A stretch of DNA of 64,000 nucleotides from Prorocentrum cordatum (taxonomy: Eukaryota; Sar; Dinophyceae; Prorocentrales; Prorocentraceae). Positions 1 to 11,699 of this stretch are shown piece after piece. The notes beneath the pieces were generated by a model that saw only the letters and a program-made list of their open reading frames with translations, was not told where the DNA came from and did no database searches. Each line of letters starts with the position of its first letter. The stretch's first letter is position 1. Made by a program: the position numbers and the translations under genes. Location of the stretch: the NCBI GenBank assembly GCA_963575745.1, contig CAUYUJ010014359.1, positions 152,264 through 216,263 on the forward strand, in the 5' to 3' direction.

Positions 1-2155
1 ATGCGCGCGCCACCACCCAGCACAGCCTTTTCTCCCTGCGTTTCGCCCCCCCCCAGTACAGCGTTTCGCGGCCCGATAGGGAGCCCCACGGAAGGTCCCA
101 CTGGCACCGCCCGCATGCGTCCGCCACCACCCAGCACAGCCTGTGCTCCTTGCGTTTCGTCCGCCCAGTACAGCGTTTCGTGGCCCCATAGGGAACCCAC
201 GGAAGGTCCCAGTGGCACCGCCCGCATGCGTCCGCCACCACCCAACACGGCCCTTGCTCCCTGCGTTTCACCCACCCAGCACAGCGTTTCGTGGCCCCAT
301 AGGGGGCGCCACCGAAGAAGATATTGACAATTGCGGTATTCTCACCTGCATATGATTGGGCACTTCGCCAGGGTATGTTTTCCCCAACCAGTCTGTCGTG
401 TTGGGTCCTCGTTTTGAGGACACGGTCCCCGCGTTCCTCTTCTCCTCTCCTCCTCCTCCCCCTCCTCCCCCTCCTCCCCCTCCTCCCCTCCCTCCTCCTT
501 CTTCCATGCGTTTCACCCACCCAACACTGCGTTTCGTGGCCCCATAGGGAGCTCCAACGAAACCCCCCACTGGGACCGCCCGCGTGCGTCCGCCACCAGC
601 CAGCACAACCTCTGCTCCCTGCGTTTCGCCCACCCACTACAGCGTTTCGTGGCCCCATACGGAGCTCCACGGAAAGTCCCAGTGGCACCGCCCGCATGCG
701 TCCGCCACCACCCAACACGGCCCTTGCTCCCTGCTTTTCACCCACCCAGTACAGCGCTTCGTGGCCTCACAAGGGGGCTCCACCGAAGGTCCCAGTGGCA
801 CCGCCCGCATGCGCGCGCCACCACCCAGCACAGCCTTTGCTCCCTGCGTTTCGCCCACCCAGTGCAGCGTTTCGTGGCCCCATAGGGAACTCCACGGAAG
901 GTCCCAGTTGCACCGCCCGCATGCGTCCGCCACCACCCAGTACAGCCATTGTTCCCTGCGTTTCACCCACCCAGTACAGCGTTTCGTGGCCCCGTAAGGG
1001 GCTCCACGGAAGGTCCCAGTGGCACCGCCCGCATTCGTCCGCCACCACCCAACACGGCCGTTGCTCCCTGCGTTTCACCCACGCAATACAGGCACCTGCC
1101 GCATGCGTCCGCAACCACCCAACACAGCCTTTGTTCCCTGCGTTCCATCCACCCAGTACAGCGTTTCGTGGCCCCACACGGAGCTCCAACGAAGGTTCCG
1201 GTGGCACTGCCCGCATGCGTCCGCCACCACCCAGCACAGCCATTCTTTTTCTCGTTTCGCCCATCCAGTACAGCGTTTCGTGGCCCCATACGGGGCTCTT
1301 CGGAAGGTCCCAGTGGCACCGCCCCCGTGCGTCCGCCACCACCCAGCACAGCCCTTGCTCCCTGCGTGTCGCCCACCTAGTACAGCGTTTCGTGGCCCCG
1401 TAAGGGGGCCCACCGAAGGTCCCAATGGCACCGCCCGCATGCGTCCGCCACCACCCAGCACAGCCCTTGTTCCCTGCGTTTCACCCACCCTGTACAGCGC
1501 TTCGTGGCCCCATAGGGAACTCCACGGAAGGTCCCAGTGGCACCGCCCGAAGGCGTCCGCCACCACCCAGCACAGCCCTTGTTCCCTGCGTTTCACCCAC
1601 CCAGTACAGCGCATCGTGGCCCCATAGGGAACTCCACGGAAAGTCCCAGTGGCACCGCCCGAAGGCGTCCGCCACCAACCAGCACAGCCCTTGTTTCCTG
1701 CGTTTCACCCACCCAGTACAGCGTTTCGTGGCCCCATAGGTAGCTCCACGGAAGGTCCCAGTGGCACCGCCCGCATGCGGCCGCCACCACCCAGCACAGC
1801 CTCTGCTCCCTGCGTTTCGCCCACCCAGTACAGCGTTTCGTGGCCCCATAGGAAGCTCCACGGAAGGTCCCAGTGGCACCGCCCGCATGCGTCCGCCACC
1901 ACCCAACACGGCCGTTGCTCCCTACGTTTCACCCACCCAGTACAGCGTTGCGGGGCCCCACAGGGAGCTCCACCGCGAAGGTCCCAGTGGCACCGCCCGC
2001 ATGCGTCCGCCACCACCCAGCACAACCCTTGCTCCCTGCGTTTCATCCACTCAGGACAGCGTTTCGTGGCCCCATTGGGAACCCCACGGAAGGTCCCAGT
2101 GGCACCGCCCGCATGCGTCCGCCATCACCCAACACGGCCTTTGTTCCCTGCGGAA
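1..2155 (+). repeat. 112-bp satellite array, about 18 units
   Basis: Units recur about every 112 bases, with anchors near 114, 226, 584, 695, 807, 919, 1030, 1215, 1439, 1551, 1663, 1775, 1887, 2000 and 2112. Each contains GCATGCGTCCGCCACCACCC, a Cys/Phe-like CTCCCTGCGTTTC stretch, TTTCGTGGCCCCATAGGGA and GGTCCCAGTGGCACCGCCC. One unit near 1030-1102 is shortened to about 72 bases. A non-satellite insert occupies about 305-505. The unit length is not a multiple of three and has few stops, so long reading frames appear in several frames; I treat none as genes. Relatives occur at 3.86-4.19, 46.7-46.95, 53.6-54.1 and 55.3 kb. Confidence 0.95.
311..372 (+). repeat. 62-bp satellite boundary module, copy 1
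   Basis: The stretch begins ACCGAAGAAGATA and ends CACTTCGCCAGG. It aligns without gaps to 2391-2452 and 4191-4252. It directly follows a satellite unit and is followed by a pyrimidine-rich tract (about 430-505), after which the array resumes. Confidence 0.8.
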
Positions 2156-2390
2156 GCTTTCTGCGGCGGCCGCGCTCAGTGTCACGAGTGCACGGACAGG
2201 ATTTTCACGAGGCGTAGCCATGATCGCATTCGTGTAACTATATTCGCTCGCACGCAGACTCATTCACACTTAGACTCACTCGCGCTCAGATTCACCGGCG
2301 CCCAATCTCTCGTAATTGGACCAATCGTTTTATTTCGTGTTGTGTGCCCCGCCACATTTCGGCACGCCCCTCATACGGTTCGTGGGCACC
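2156..2390. other. Spacer with CACTCAGACT-like and variant satellite sequence
   Basis: About 2255-2300 holds CACTCAGACT-type motifs like the minisatellite at 55.7-56.2 kb. About 2310-2390 is a diverged satellite unit with GCACGCCCCTCATACGGTTCGT. No gene is visible. Confidence 0.6.
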
Positions 2391-2452
2391 ACCGAACAAG
2401 ATACTCACACTTGCGGTATTCACAACTGCATACGTTTGGGTCCTTCGCCCGG
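2391..2452 (+). repeat. 62-bp satellite boundary module, copy 2
   Basis: It begins ACCGAACAAGATACTCACAC and contains GCGGTATTCACAACTGCATA. It aligns end to end with copies at 311 and 4191. An ATGT/ATGC microsatellite starts just after it. Confidence 0.8.
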
Positions 2453-2460
2453 ATCGTTTG

Positions 2461-2745
2461 TTACGTGTATGTATGTATGCATGTATGTATGTATGTATGT
2501 ATGTATATATCTATCTATCTATGTATGTATGTATGCATGTATGCATGTATGCATGTATGCATGTATGCATGTATGCATGTATGCATGTATGCATGTATGC
2601 ATGTATGCATGTATACATGTATGCATGTATGCATGTATGCATGTATGCATGTGTGCATGTATGCATGTATGCATGTAGGTGTGCATTTATAGATATATAC
2701 ATATATATATACATATATATACATTATATATATAATATGTGCAGC
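2461..2745. repeat. ATGT/ATGC tetranucleotide microsatellite with ATAT tail
   Basis: Nearly uninterrupted alternation of ATGT and ATGC runs to about 2675 and then passes into ATATAC/ATAT. Tyr/Met/Cys/Val reading frames across it are repeat artefacts. Confidence 0.95.
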
Positions 2746-3600
<855 letters not shown>

Positions 3601-3604
3601 ATGA

Positions 3605-3705
3605 TAATAAGGAGGAGGAGGAGGAGGAGGAGGAGGAGGAGGAGGAGGAGGAGGAGGAGGAGGAGGAGGAGGAGGAGGAGGGGGAGGAGGAGGAGGAGCA
3701 GGGTC
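3605..3705. repeat. GGA trinucleotide microsatellite
   Basis: About 30 GGA units run in a row with one GGG variation. The adjoining 3706-3850 is purine-rich without a visible gene. Confidence 0.9.
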
Positions 3706-3854
3706 GCCGACGCTGCTGCGCACTCGGCTGCCGATCCAGACTTCCTGCGTGTTGATGGTTTCAATCTGAGGAGGAGAAGAAGGACGGATGGGGGTAGAGA
3801 CAGAGGGAGGGACGAAGGGAGGAAGAGGAGGAATTGCGGAGTTACGGATTACAC

Positions 3855-4190
3855 GACCATGTCGGACTCACACGTTTCGTGGCTCCATGGGGAGCTCCAC
3901 CGAAGGTCCAGTGGCGCAGCTCCACCGAAGGTCCCTGTGGCGCAGCCCGCATGCGTCTGTCCCTCTCAGTTCGGCGCGCCCCTCGCACGACTCGTGGCCC
4001 CATAGGGACCTCTACCGAAGGTCCCAGTGGCGCAGCCCGCATGCGTCCGCCCCACCAATTTCGGCACATCCCCCACACGTTTCGTGGCCCCGTGGGGAGC
4101 TCCACCGAAGGCCCCAGTGGCCATGCTCGTAAGTGGTAGTCTTAATTTCGGCACACTCCTCATGCGTTTCGTGGCCCCGTAGGGAGCTCC
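3855..4190 (+). repeat. Variant satellite units (CGCAGCCCGCATGCGTC type)
   Basis: Three to four diverged units related to the array at 1-2155 share TTTCGTGGCCCC and GAGCTCCACCGAAGG, but have GGCGCAGCCCGCATGCGTC and AATTTCGGCAC instead of the ACCACCCAGCACAG segment. This makes a recognisable subfamily. Confidence 0.85.
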
Positions 4191-4252
4191 ACCGAAGGCG
4201 ATACGCACAACGACTGGATTCGCAACTGCATATGTTTGGCTCCTTCGCCAGA
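4191..4252 (+). repeat. 62-bp satellite boundary module, copy 3
   Basis: It begins ACCGAAGGCGATACGCACAA, contains CGCAACTGCATATGTTTGG and closes the variant satellite block. The following 4253-4660 holds no gene that I can see. Confidence 0.8.
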
Positions 4253-4665
4253 CTAATGTCTCGGGTGTTTGTTTACAGCCGTACGTTCTCGGTCATTCCA
4301 CATCGTGACGCCACGATGTGACATACTACGCTTTGCGGTGCTCTTCTACGCCATGCCATGCCGTGCTCTACAATGCATCGCGTACCCTTTCGGGATCATT
4401 GCCCTGCTCGACATCCGACTGTGCGAGTAGAGAGGGGATCTACGCCATGGTAAGGGATGGGAGGAAGGGGTAGGATGTCAGATATGACGCGAGCGCACCT
4501 AGCTTGTCCTCCTCCCCTCTCTTCCCTCCTTTCTGTGGGTCGCATCTTGGAGGTTTCGTGGGGGCTCCTTTGTGGGCCTTCTTGTGTGCCTCTAGGGTGC
4601 CTGTTGGGGTTCAGCTGAAAGCCGACACCTACCCGAACGATCTAAAACTTGGGCCATATCCGGCG

Positions 4666-4687
4666 GCTTTCGCCATGTGGGCTCAAT
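4666..4687 (+). other. Spliced-leader-like relic upstream of the acyltransferase gene
   Basis: The core GCCATGTGGGCTCAA (4672-4686) matches positions 7-21 of the conserved 22-nt dinoflagellate spliced leader at 13 of 15 bases; the whole 22-nt alignment is about 16 of 22. It lies 39 bases before the ATG of an intronless gene, where a retained 5' leader would sit if the gene came from reinsertion of a trans-spliced mRNA. The match is degenerate, so chance cannot be excluded. Confidence 0.45.
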
Positions 4688-4725
4688 CGGTGCAAGCGCA
4701 ATTCTATTTGTGATGCATCTAGCGG

Positions 4726-6213
4726 ATGGAAGCCAATTCCAAAGAGCTCCTGCTAACAAACATGTCCGCGGGTGATCCTTCGGGCGAGGAGTTGTTAACG
4801 CAGAATCAGGCTGAAGTGCCCGAGGGCGAGGAAGTGGGCGGGGCAGGTGGTGAGATCCCGTGGGCCGCTCTGTGCATCTGTATCGTTGTTGCGTGGTTGT
4901 TGATCGCAGTGGTGGTCGCAGTTGGACTGACTACAGGCGCTGGCGCCGCTGCAGGATGGGGCATGGCCCCCCTCTCCATGCTGTTTGTGCTGATTGTGAC
5001 GTGCACGGGTTGCGGTCTGAACGGCAGGAACGTGGCAGAGTTGCCGCCGAGCCAGACGCCGCGAATTCCATGGCTGGATAATGCCAAGACGTTCCTCATA
5101 TGTTGTGTGGTACTGGGCCACACTGGTATGGCTTTCGCCGTGCAAGGTGCTGGCATCACTTTCTCTTCGGGCCGAAACACTTGGTTCATGCCCGCGGCCT
5201 TCGCTGGCCTCGTGCTTTTGAAACCGCTGGTTGTGCCGCTCTTCTTCTTTATCTCTGGCTTCTTCGCGGCTTCTGGCCTTGACAAAAAAGGTCCTCAGGG
5301 CTTCATGAGGGCAAACTTAACACGACTGGGCCCCGCATATTTCTTGTTCTGGCTCTTCCTCAATCCCCTCCTGTATTACATGGCATATGCTCTCGTTCGC
5401 CCTACTGATGGATCATATTCGTACTTCCCCAATTCAGCTCACACTTGGTTCTTAAATTGGCTGCTCGTATTTCAGTGTTGCTATGCGCTGGTCGGTGGCC
5501 CCAAGGTTCGCATGGAAGTGCCAAGCTTTGCCCGTTTCTTCTGCTGGTCAATCGGGCTCGCAATTATGCAGCTGGCGGCTTGCGTGGCCTTAGCGGTCGG
5601 TGGCTCCTCTCTTGGTTTCGCGGAGGGCCCAATGATGAGTGGGGGAGACGGCTTTTGGTGTGGCGCCACGTTCGCCGCGGGCATAGTGGCGCAGAGGAAC
5701 GACTGGCTCGTGAATCGCTTGCCTCAGCGTTTGGTAGTGTTGTCGCGCATATATGTTACTGTCATGGTGCTCGTGGTAATACTCGTCTCTGTCACCGTTA
5801 TCTCGCCACTGGCCCTCCTGGGGACGGAGGAGAGCACTTTCTTGATTGTTGCGCTGCTGCTGCAGATTCCCAGTGGGCCTTACCTTCCATACCTTCTAGT
5901 GACAGTCGTCGACTTATTCCAGAAGCACGGGGGCTGTGACACCTCCGTCACTAGGTTCATGGCCCAAGGTGCTTTCGCGGTGTATTTATTGCATTATTTT
6001 GTGGTCAACATATACACCTACACGTGGGCAGAAGTGCTCAAGGGTCCTCTAGACACGCCGATCGTGTTTGTTAATTCGACTGCTACCGAATCAGAAGTTG
6101 GTGGCGGATATATCTGTCTCGGATTCGTCTACGTGAGCACTCTGAGCATCATTACTTCTTTTGCCATTGCTGGCTTCTTGAAAGTAATCCCTGGGGTAAA
6201 GCACCTACTCTGA
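4726..6213 (+). CDS. Acyltransferase-3 family multi-pass membrane protein
   Basis: This 495-residue intronless reading frame looks like a membrane O-acyltransferase of the acyltransferase-3 family (OafA/NRF-6 type). Such enzymes move acyl groups onto sugars, lipids or other acceptors; the substrate here is unknown. The N-terminus (1-43) is acidic and soluble. Membrane segments follow at about 45-68, 80-98, 121-140, 156-183, 202-222, 239-257, 272-293, 309-322, 339-364, 368-396, 410-430 and 461-487. Family marks are the WLDNAKTF...VVLGH segment with a conserved-type histidine at 132, FFFISGFFAASG (173-184) followed by a basic LTRLGP loop around residue 200, and a C-terminal AVYLLHYFVV helix (418-427). 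An in-frame TGA at 4711-4713 lies 12 bases before the ATG, which supports this start. Third-codon GC is moderate, unlike the GC-extreme repeats around it. No neighbour suggests a pathway. A spliced-leader-like relic lies just upstream. Confidence 0.9.
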   Translation: MEANSKELLLTNMSAGDPSGEELLTQNQAEVPEGEEVGGAGGEIPWAALCICIVVAWLLIAVVVAVGLTTGAGAAAGWGMAPLSMLFVLIVTCTGCGLNGRNVAELPPSQTPRIPWLDNAKTFLICCVVLGHTGMAFAVQGAGITFSSGRNTWFMPAAFAGLVLLKPLVVPLFFFISGFFAASGLDKKGPQGFMRANLTRLGPAYFLFWLFLNPLLYYMAYALVRPTDGSYSYFPNSAHTWFLNWLLVFQCCYALVGGPKVRMEVPSFARFFCWSIGLAIMQLAACVALAVGGSSLGFAEGPMMSGGDGFWCGATFAAGIVAQRNDWLVNRLPQRLVVLSRIYVTVMVLVVILVSVTVISPLALLGTEESTFLIVALLLQIPSGPYLPYLLVTVVDLFQKHGGCDTSVTRFMAQGAFAVYLLHYFVVNIYTYTWAEVLKGPLDTPIVFVNSTATESEVGGGYICLGFVYVSTLSIITSFAIAGFLKVIPGVKHLL

Positions 6214-6512
6214 CCGAAACGGATAACTTTGAATGTCCGCAAGCCCCTGGCTCGGCCCAGTGCGCACGCGCGCGCGCATGTTCCTCTTGCCATGCGACCG
6301 CTCTCTCTTCCTCATTTTCCGCAAGAGCTCTTCCGTGTCTTCGGTGGCCTCAGCTTGATGCACGCCCAGTTCTTTCTGAGTTCCCTTCGACGTGTTGGAA
6401 AACGTGCCATCTCCAGCGGTTGGGCTCTTGCAGGGCTGCTGCGCGACTCCCAAGCGCATCTGGCGCAGAGTTTTGACAGTGGCATCATTTTGCAAGGCAC
6501 TAGGGTTTCATG

Positions 6513-6597
6513 CTGGCTCAAGAAGGCCTCACGCTGGCTCGAGAAGGCTTCACGCTGGGTCCAGAAGGCTTCACGCTGGCTCCAGAAGACCTGGCGT
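6513..6597 (+). repeat. 21-bp tandem repeat, four copies
   Basis: CTCAAGAAGGCCTCACGCTGG recurs four times with small changes. In one frame it gives KASRWLE-type heptads, but the surrounding frame lacks other coding marks. Confidence 0.75.
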
Positions 6598-6956
6598 GAA
6601 GAAGTGGCGAACAGAACCAGCGAAACATCTCCAGGTCGCCTCCCCCCCTCCTCCTGTGAGGAGTGCTGTACTACCTCGAGAACCGGTGCCGAGCCCGAGG
6701 CATGAAAGACGAGCTCGGAAGACCTCTTGGCGCTACTGCTACCTCAGGAATCATCAAGGTCGGAGGTTGGGGACGAGACCGACGTAAAACGTGACACGTC
6801 CCAACCGGGAAACCGGTTCCGGTGTCTTGCTCGTGTCGCGCGTGACGTGCGTGCAGGCGGGCGAGGCGAGGCGAAGCAGCGCGACTTCCTCCCACGGCCA
6901 GGACCAGGTCGGCAACAAAGAATCGCCCCAGGCTTGGCCGTGGTGCGACGTATTGT

Positions 6957-7088
6957 GTCGGTTGTCCCGATGGTTGTCCCGACGTTTGTTCCGATGGTTG
7001 ATCCGATGGTTTTCCCGATGCTTGTCCCGATGCTTGTCCCCAGATGGTTGTCCCGAGATGGTTGTCCCGATGGTTGTCCCGATGGTTC
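6957..7088 (+). repeat. 12-bp GGTTGTCCCGAT minisatellite
   Basis: About ten degenerate copies of GGTTGTCCCGAT, some read as GCTTGTCCCGAT, run in tandem. Confidence 0.85.
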
Positions 7089-7619
7089 TGCCAGGCCGTG
7101 CTAACAAAGCCAAGCGTTCTGCGAGGCTACGGTAGCAGCAGCATGCGCTCTGCGATGCCATAGTTCCCAAACGCGTGATGCCAGGCCAAAAGAACAACAT
7201 ATGTGTTGTGCGACGGGATACGAGCAAAACCATACGCTCTCCGCGGCTAGAATACAAGCAATGCGCCATGCGGAACGCAACTTTTGCGCTCGGTGGGGCA
7301 AACCATGCGACACATGTGCCCTGCGGGGCAACATACAATGAGCAACGGTAGTAATATTCACGAAACAACAATGAACACCAATGGAAAGACCATCAACTAT
7401 ATGAACAATCAGTGGAAAACAATCGACGCACACACATCCACACATATTGCGAAGGCCTTACGGCCGGTGCCGCCGACCCTGAAAACGATGACGACGAATA
7501 CGTGGAGGAGGAGGAGGAGGAGGAGGGGGATTAAGGTGGAAGCGAGCAGGGAAGGCGAAGGAGAGGTTCCCCTATGTGGGCCGAGGGAGTCGTAGCAGAG
7601 ACAGACAGGGAGCCTTGTG

Positions 7620-8529
7620 GCCTGCGGCCCTTCCCGCCACCGTGCTGGGGTTGTGGTTGAAAGGCCTCTTGGATGTTATCGGGCCTGTTTTGGCCTCTGT
7701 TGGGCCTCTTGGGGGTCTCTTGGGGGCCTCTTCGGGCCCCTTTAGGGGCTCTTGGCGCCGACAGGGTCGGCAGATTTCTTATACATACAACGGCGCACCT
7801 GGCTCGCGGGCCTGAACCTCGACCGCAAATGTGGGGACTGGGGCCCGGGCCCGCCTCTGGGAGGCTTAAAATCGCCCCAGGGAGCCCTCAGACAGCAATC
7901 CCGGCGGCCCCAGGCGGTCTCGAGACACCCCCAAAACGCCGTCCAGGAGTCTCTGGCGACGCACGATGCGTTTTAAACTGCCCCAGAGGTCCCCAAGACG
8001 CCCCAAGAGGCCTTTAAAGATGCCGCCCAAGAGCGCCCCGAGAGGGCAAAATCGTTGATTTCCATGTTTTTTTTGTTCCCATTGTTTTTTGCATTCTCGC
8101 TGTTTCGTGTTTCTGGCGCTGAAGCACCGCCCAAGAGGCTCCCCAAACCGCTCCAAGACGGCCCAAGACGCCCCCAAGAGGGCGAGAGCTGTGAGATGGC
8201 CCCAGAGCCGCCCAAGACGGCGCAAGAAGGTCCCAAGAAGGCCCCAAGAGGGACCAAGAGAGGGAACGCGAACTGAAAAATCAAGTTCTCCGCACCAAGA
8301 TGCCCCCAAGAGGCCCCAAGATGCCCCCAGGAAGCCCCCAAGAGGCCCCAAGAGGCCAAGAGGCACCAGAGGCCCCCAAGAAGCCCAAAATAGGCTTCAA
8401 GAGGCCCCAAGACGGCAACCAAAAGGCTTCAAAACTCCTTCTAAGAGGCCCCCGGTGACATGCCAAGAAGGTCTCATGACGACTTCAAGAAGCAGTCCAG
8501 GATGCTCCGAGGAGGCCCCAAGAAGCTAG
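7620..8529 (+). repeat. CCAAGA-rich dispersed repeat, copy with terminal hairpin
   Basis: A left part (7650-7760) carries CTCTTGGGGG words. At about 7787-7815 comes TATACATACAACGGCGCACC, then an ACCGCAAATGTGG block, then CCCCAAGA-GGC words to 8525 with an internal T-rich spacer (8060-8110). Similar TATACATA(T)AACGGCGCA and CACAAATGTGG blocks begin the element at 28.56 kb. I read this as a dispersed repeat or transposable-element derivative; no transposase is visible. Confidence 0.7.
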
Positions 8530-8570
8530 CTAGAGCTTGAGCGCGCGCGAAGCGCTTGCTATGGTTCTAG
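8530..8570. repeat. 41-bp CTAG-ended inverted repeat, copy 1
   Basis: The element starts CTAGAGCTTGAGCGCGCGCG and ends GGTTCTAG, so its ends can pair. It matches the 41-bp element at 30360-30400 at 35 positions and, like it, is preceded by CTAG and sits at the right end of a CCAAGA-rich repeat. Confidence 0.75.
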
Positions 8571-8700
8571 TATATATATATATGTATGAGCACACCCATG
8601 CAAACTTCCCCACCCATATATATATATATATACACTTACATATACATCTTTACATACATACATCTATACATATCGACATATTTACAGACACAAGGACGGA
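8571..8700. repeat. TA-rich and ACATAC simple repeat
   Basis: (TA)n runs and degenerate ACATACAT words follow the hairpin directly. No gene is seen. Confidence 0.85.
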
Positions 8701-8910
8701 TCGGCAACTATGCGAATACATGTTGATGTTCCGATGCGTGTCCACTCGTGAGCTAAATTTTGCGCCCGCTGCTCATCAAAGATGGTGTCAACCCATCCTC
8801 CCGTGCCATCGTGGCTACGGGCCGGGCGCCCCCTTCTCTGCCCCCCCCTTCCGCTCGAGCTTCTCCCCCTCTGGGGGGAGGGCTGTGCCCCTCGCTGGGG
8901 GAGGCCCGCG

Positions 8911-9084
8911 GTGCGGGGGCGCATCCGATGGCGCCGTGAGCGCCGAGACCTGGGCGAGCGGGTCTGGGCAGCGGCGCTCAGCTCGACCTCCGAGGCCGCC
9001 TCAGAGCTGCTGGGCCGTGAGGGCCCGGCGGTGGCCAGCCGCATTTCCGCCGGCCTCCGCGACGGGCTGCGCCTCAACAGCCGG
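8911..9084 (+). CDS. Candidate internal exon, unknown product
   Basis: The frame starting at 8941 (CGC CGA GAC) reads smoothly to about 9081 as a helix-prone peptide, for example GERVWAAALSSTSEAASELL. Codons nearly all end in C or G, unlike the neighbouring frames. No flanking ATG belongs clearly to it and splice sites are not obvious; an AG-rich boundary near 8935 and a GC-type donor near 9082 are possible. No family is recognised. It may be one exon of a gene whose other exons are outside this stretch, or chance. Confidence 0.25.
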
Positions 9085-9239
9085 CCTCCACCAAAACAAA
9101 TTGGAGCATGTCTCGCACGGATCGGAGCGTCGGAGGCCAGAAATACATTTACGACCTCAGATAATCCATCAAAAAACGTGTTGATTTGTGTAGAATGCCC
9201 AATGCGTTCTTCTGTCCCTTAACGGAGATCTGTTCAAGC

Positions 9240-9395
9240 CTGACGCCGGAGAAGGGAGGAGAAGGAGGAGGAGGAGAAGGAGGAGGATTGAGCGGATGAG
9301 GAAGACGAAGGGCAGGAGGAGGGGGAGGAGGAGGAGGAGGAGGAGGAGGAGGAGGAGGAGGAGGAGAGGAGGAGGAGGAGGAGGAGGGCGAGCAG
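9240..9395. repeat. GGA-rich microsatellite
   Basis: GGAGGAGGAGAAG words pass into a pure GGA run (about 9322-9390). Confidence 0.9.
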
Positions 9396-9690
9396 AAAGG
9401 CCAGAGGCCTCTTAGATGCCTTTCGGAGTCTCTTCGGATACTTCTTGAGAGTTTCTTCGAGTCCTCTTGAAGAGTCTTGGGGGCCTCCTGGCGGTGCAGG
9501 GGGCCTCTTGGTGCGTCTTGGGTTTCTTGGGGGGGCTTCTGCGGGTCTCTTGGGGGTCTCTTGGGTGCCTCTAGGGGGCTTCTTTGGGGATTCTTGGTGC
9601 CTCGTGGGCTCCTCGTGGGGCCCTCTTAGGGCATTCTTGGGAGCCTTTGGGACCATCTGGGGGCCATCTTGGAGGAGCTAGATCAAAGAT
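9396..9690 (-). repeat. CCAAGA-family repeat, reverse orientation
   Basis: Words such as CTCTTGGGGGTCTCTTGGGTGCC are the reverse complement of the CCCCAAGA repeats at 7.9-8.5 kb. No gene is visible. Confidence 0.75.
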
Positions 9691-9819
9691 CCCCCAGAGG
9701 AGGCAGCACTTGCTCCAAAATCTTCGGATAATCAGCGATTGTTACCTTCTCACTGAGGCCTTCTCGGACGCTCTTACACCTTGCGGCCCCCTCCAGACCC
9801 AGGGGAGGCACAGGTGAAT

Positions 9820-10540
9820 TATGAACGTTATGACGTTCTCATATGAGCATTGCCCTTCGCATGTTGAAATTCTGCATCAGTTATCTGACATAACCACGCG
9901 CTTTTTCCATACGCATCATACCGTTCGCAAACTAAATTTTCCCAGGTCTCATATGACATTGGTTTGACGTTCAAACTGATACAGCCACGACGAACCATGT
10001 ATAGCTGTCGTATGACTATGGTACAAGTCTGGTACCATGGCCGTGGAGTTTCATTATGGCAGTTGGTCGCTGCTCATTTTGAAACTACACGCCCCCCCCC
10101 CGATGGAACGACGTCGTATATCTACGACGACATCATGCCAACATGTCACTACGTCTTTCGATCGTATATAGCACTCCTTCTAAGCTTACATATTAATGCC
10201 GTTCCCTGGTGGACATACACACTTCCCATATGAGTACGATACCGTTCGCATCTGGCACCTTCACAGCTGTCATATGATTTTCCACTATCTCCACATGAAG
10301 ACATATCAATACGAAACATATACAGCCTTCGTATGGCAGCGGCACAGTACTACAGTTCTGCTACTATAGCCGACAGACTCCAATATGAACGCTGGTCCTT
10401 GCTCATCTGGGAACCGTATGACCCCCAGGTGGAACGCGGTAAAGAGGTACCGATTCCAATTCTGGCTGATGCTGCGTCCTCGAAGCTTGTCCACAATCAG
10501 GAGATTCATATTTGATTTCAGGATCGTGCTAAAACGCCCC
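9820..10540. repeat. AT-richer degenerate repeat with CATATG words
   Basis: Base composition drops sharply in GC. CTCATATGA, TCGTATGAC, ATACCGTTCGCA (9931 and about 10230) and AGCTGTCRTATGA (10001 and about 10268) recur, which suggests an eroded tandem repeat of roughly 270-310 bases. Short frames here are not convincing genes. Confidence 0.5.
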
Positions 10541-11699
10541 AAAAACTGAATCCCAGGCTAGGGCGCACGATGGAGGGTTGTAGTTGTAATTGGTGCTCGT
10601 CGGCCGTTCGGCCGCTTGAGAATTGGCCCTTTCGGTTGGGAATGGTCCCAGAGGGTTGCGATTGGTCCGCCATGCCCCAGCCCCTTCCGCTCAGCTTCTT
10701 TCTGCAAGGGGCCTGGAAGGGGTCCGGAAGGGGAAGGGGTCCTCCCCCCCCACCGGGGAGGCGGCGCCAGGGTCGGCCCTCCCCCACGGACTGTGGTCGG
10801 CACGCCCCCACCACAAGATGTCGTGTCGGTCGGGGGGGGGGGCGAACTCCAGGACGTGAGCCAGCTGGTGCGCTACAGTCGGCCCTGATTAGTAGGTCGA
10901 CCCTGCCAAGTCAAGGGTACCCTTGTGTCTTGTGCCTCGCGACCCATGCTTCCTACATTGCTGTCGCGTGTCTTGTCGCGTGTCCTTTCCAATCAAGTCT
11001 GACTGTAGTGTAACTGGGGATGGAACTAGGGCCTCGTGCGACTCCCGCTGATGAGTGGGCGGGGATGCTCGACAAAGGCAGGTCCCGCAGGCACAGCCGC
11101 TTCGTCCGCGGCGCATCAAGCAGTGCTAGACAACAGGGAGTTCCCGCACCCGAGACACAACCCGCTCGTCCGCGGCAGCAAGTAGCATTGAACAGTATGA
11201 AATGAATCGGCGGCAGGCGGCAGTTCTCGGCAGCAAGCAACAGCACTCGTCGGATGCTAGGAAATGTGGACGTGCGCCTGACTAGGGGGTTGAGGAAACG
11301 TTTCTATATGTATACACATCATACTGCGATCTCTCGACGATGGGCGTCAGGACTTGGCGTACCAAACCCCCGCTTGGTTCGCTTGCGCGCGCGCGTGTGC
11401 AAAAATAATCCACGTCCTTTTGGCATCATGTTGCTGCGATCGATGTATATTCGTATTTGCGTCTGCGTGTTCAGTTTGATATTGTTTTGGGGAAGTTTTC
11501 GGTATACACGAGTATCTTGGTTAATACAGAAAATATGAACTCTCTGACAGCCGTCCCACATGAAAACGGCATGTGCCCAGCCCAGACAAGCGGGGAATCC
11601 GAGTTGTTGTGGCGACGCGCTCACGGTGCACCCACAACAGTTTTGTCTCGCTGTTTCTGTGGCAGACAAGTGCAGTCTATGTTGGTTGGCTTATAACTC
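10541..11699. other. Region without a recognisable gene or repeat
   Basis: The stretch is mixed in composition. Frames up to about 147 codons exist (10570-11013) but overlap on both strands and show no domain, so I leave them out. Confidence 0.6.

Larger units (their letters stand above)
6214..7619. other. Region without a convincing gene
   Basis: Only short tandem repeats are evident (6513-6597 and 6957-7088). About 7130-7320 holds degenerate roughly 60-base repeats around GCAAAACCATACGCTCTCCGCGG-like words. About 7500-7535 is a short GGA run. Confidence 0.6.

Noticed and set aside
324-1403. 359-codon open frame through the satellite array
   Set aside because: The 112-base unit shifts frame every copy and has few stops, so long frames arise on both strands; no domain or codon bias.
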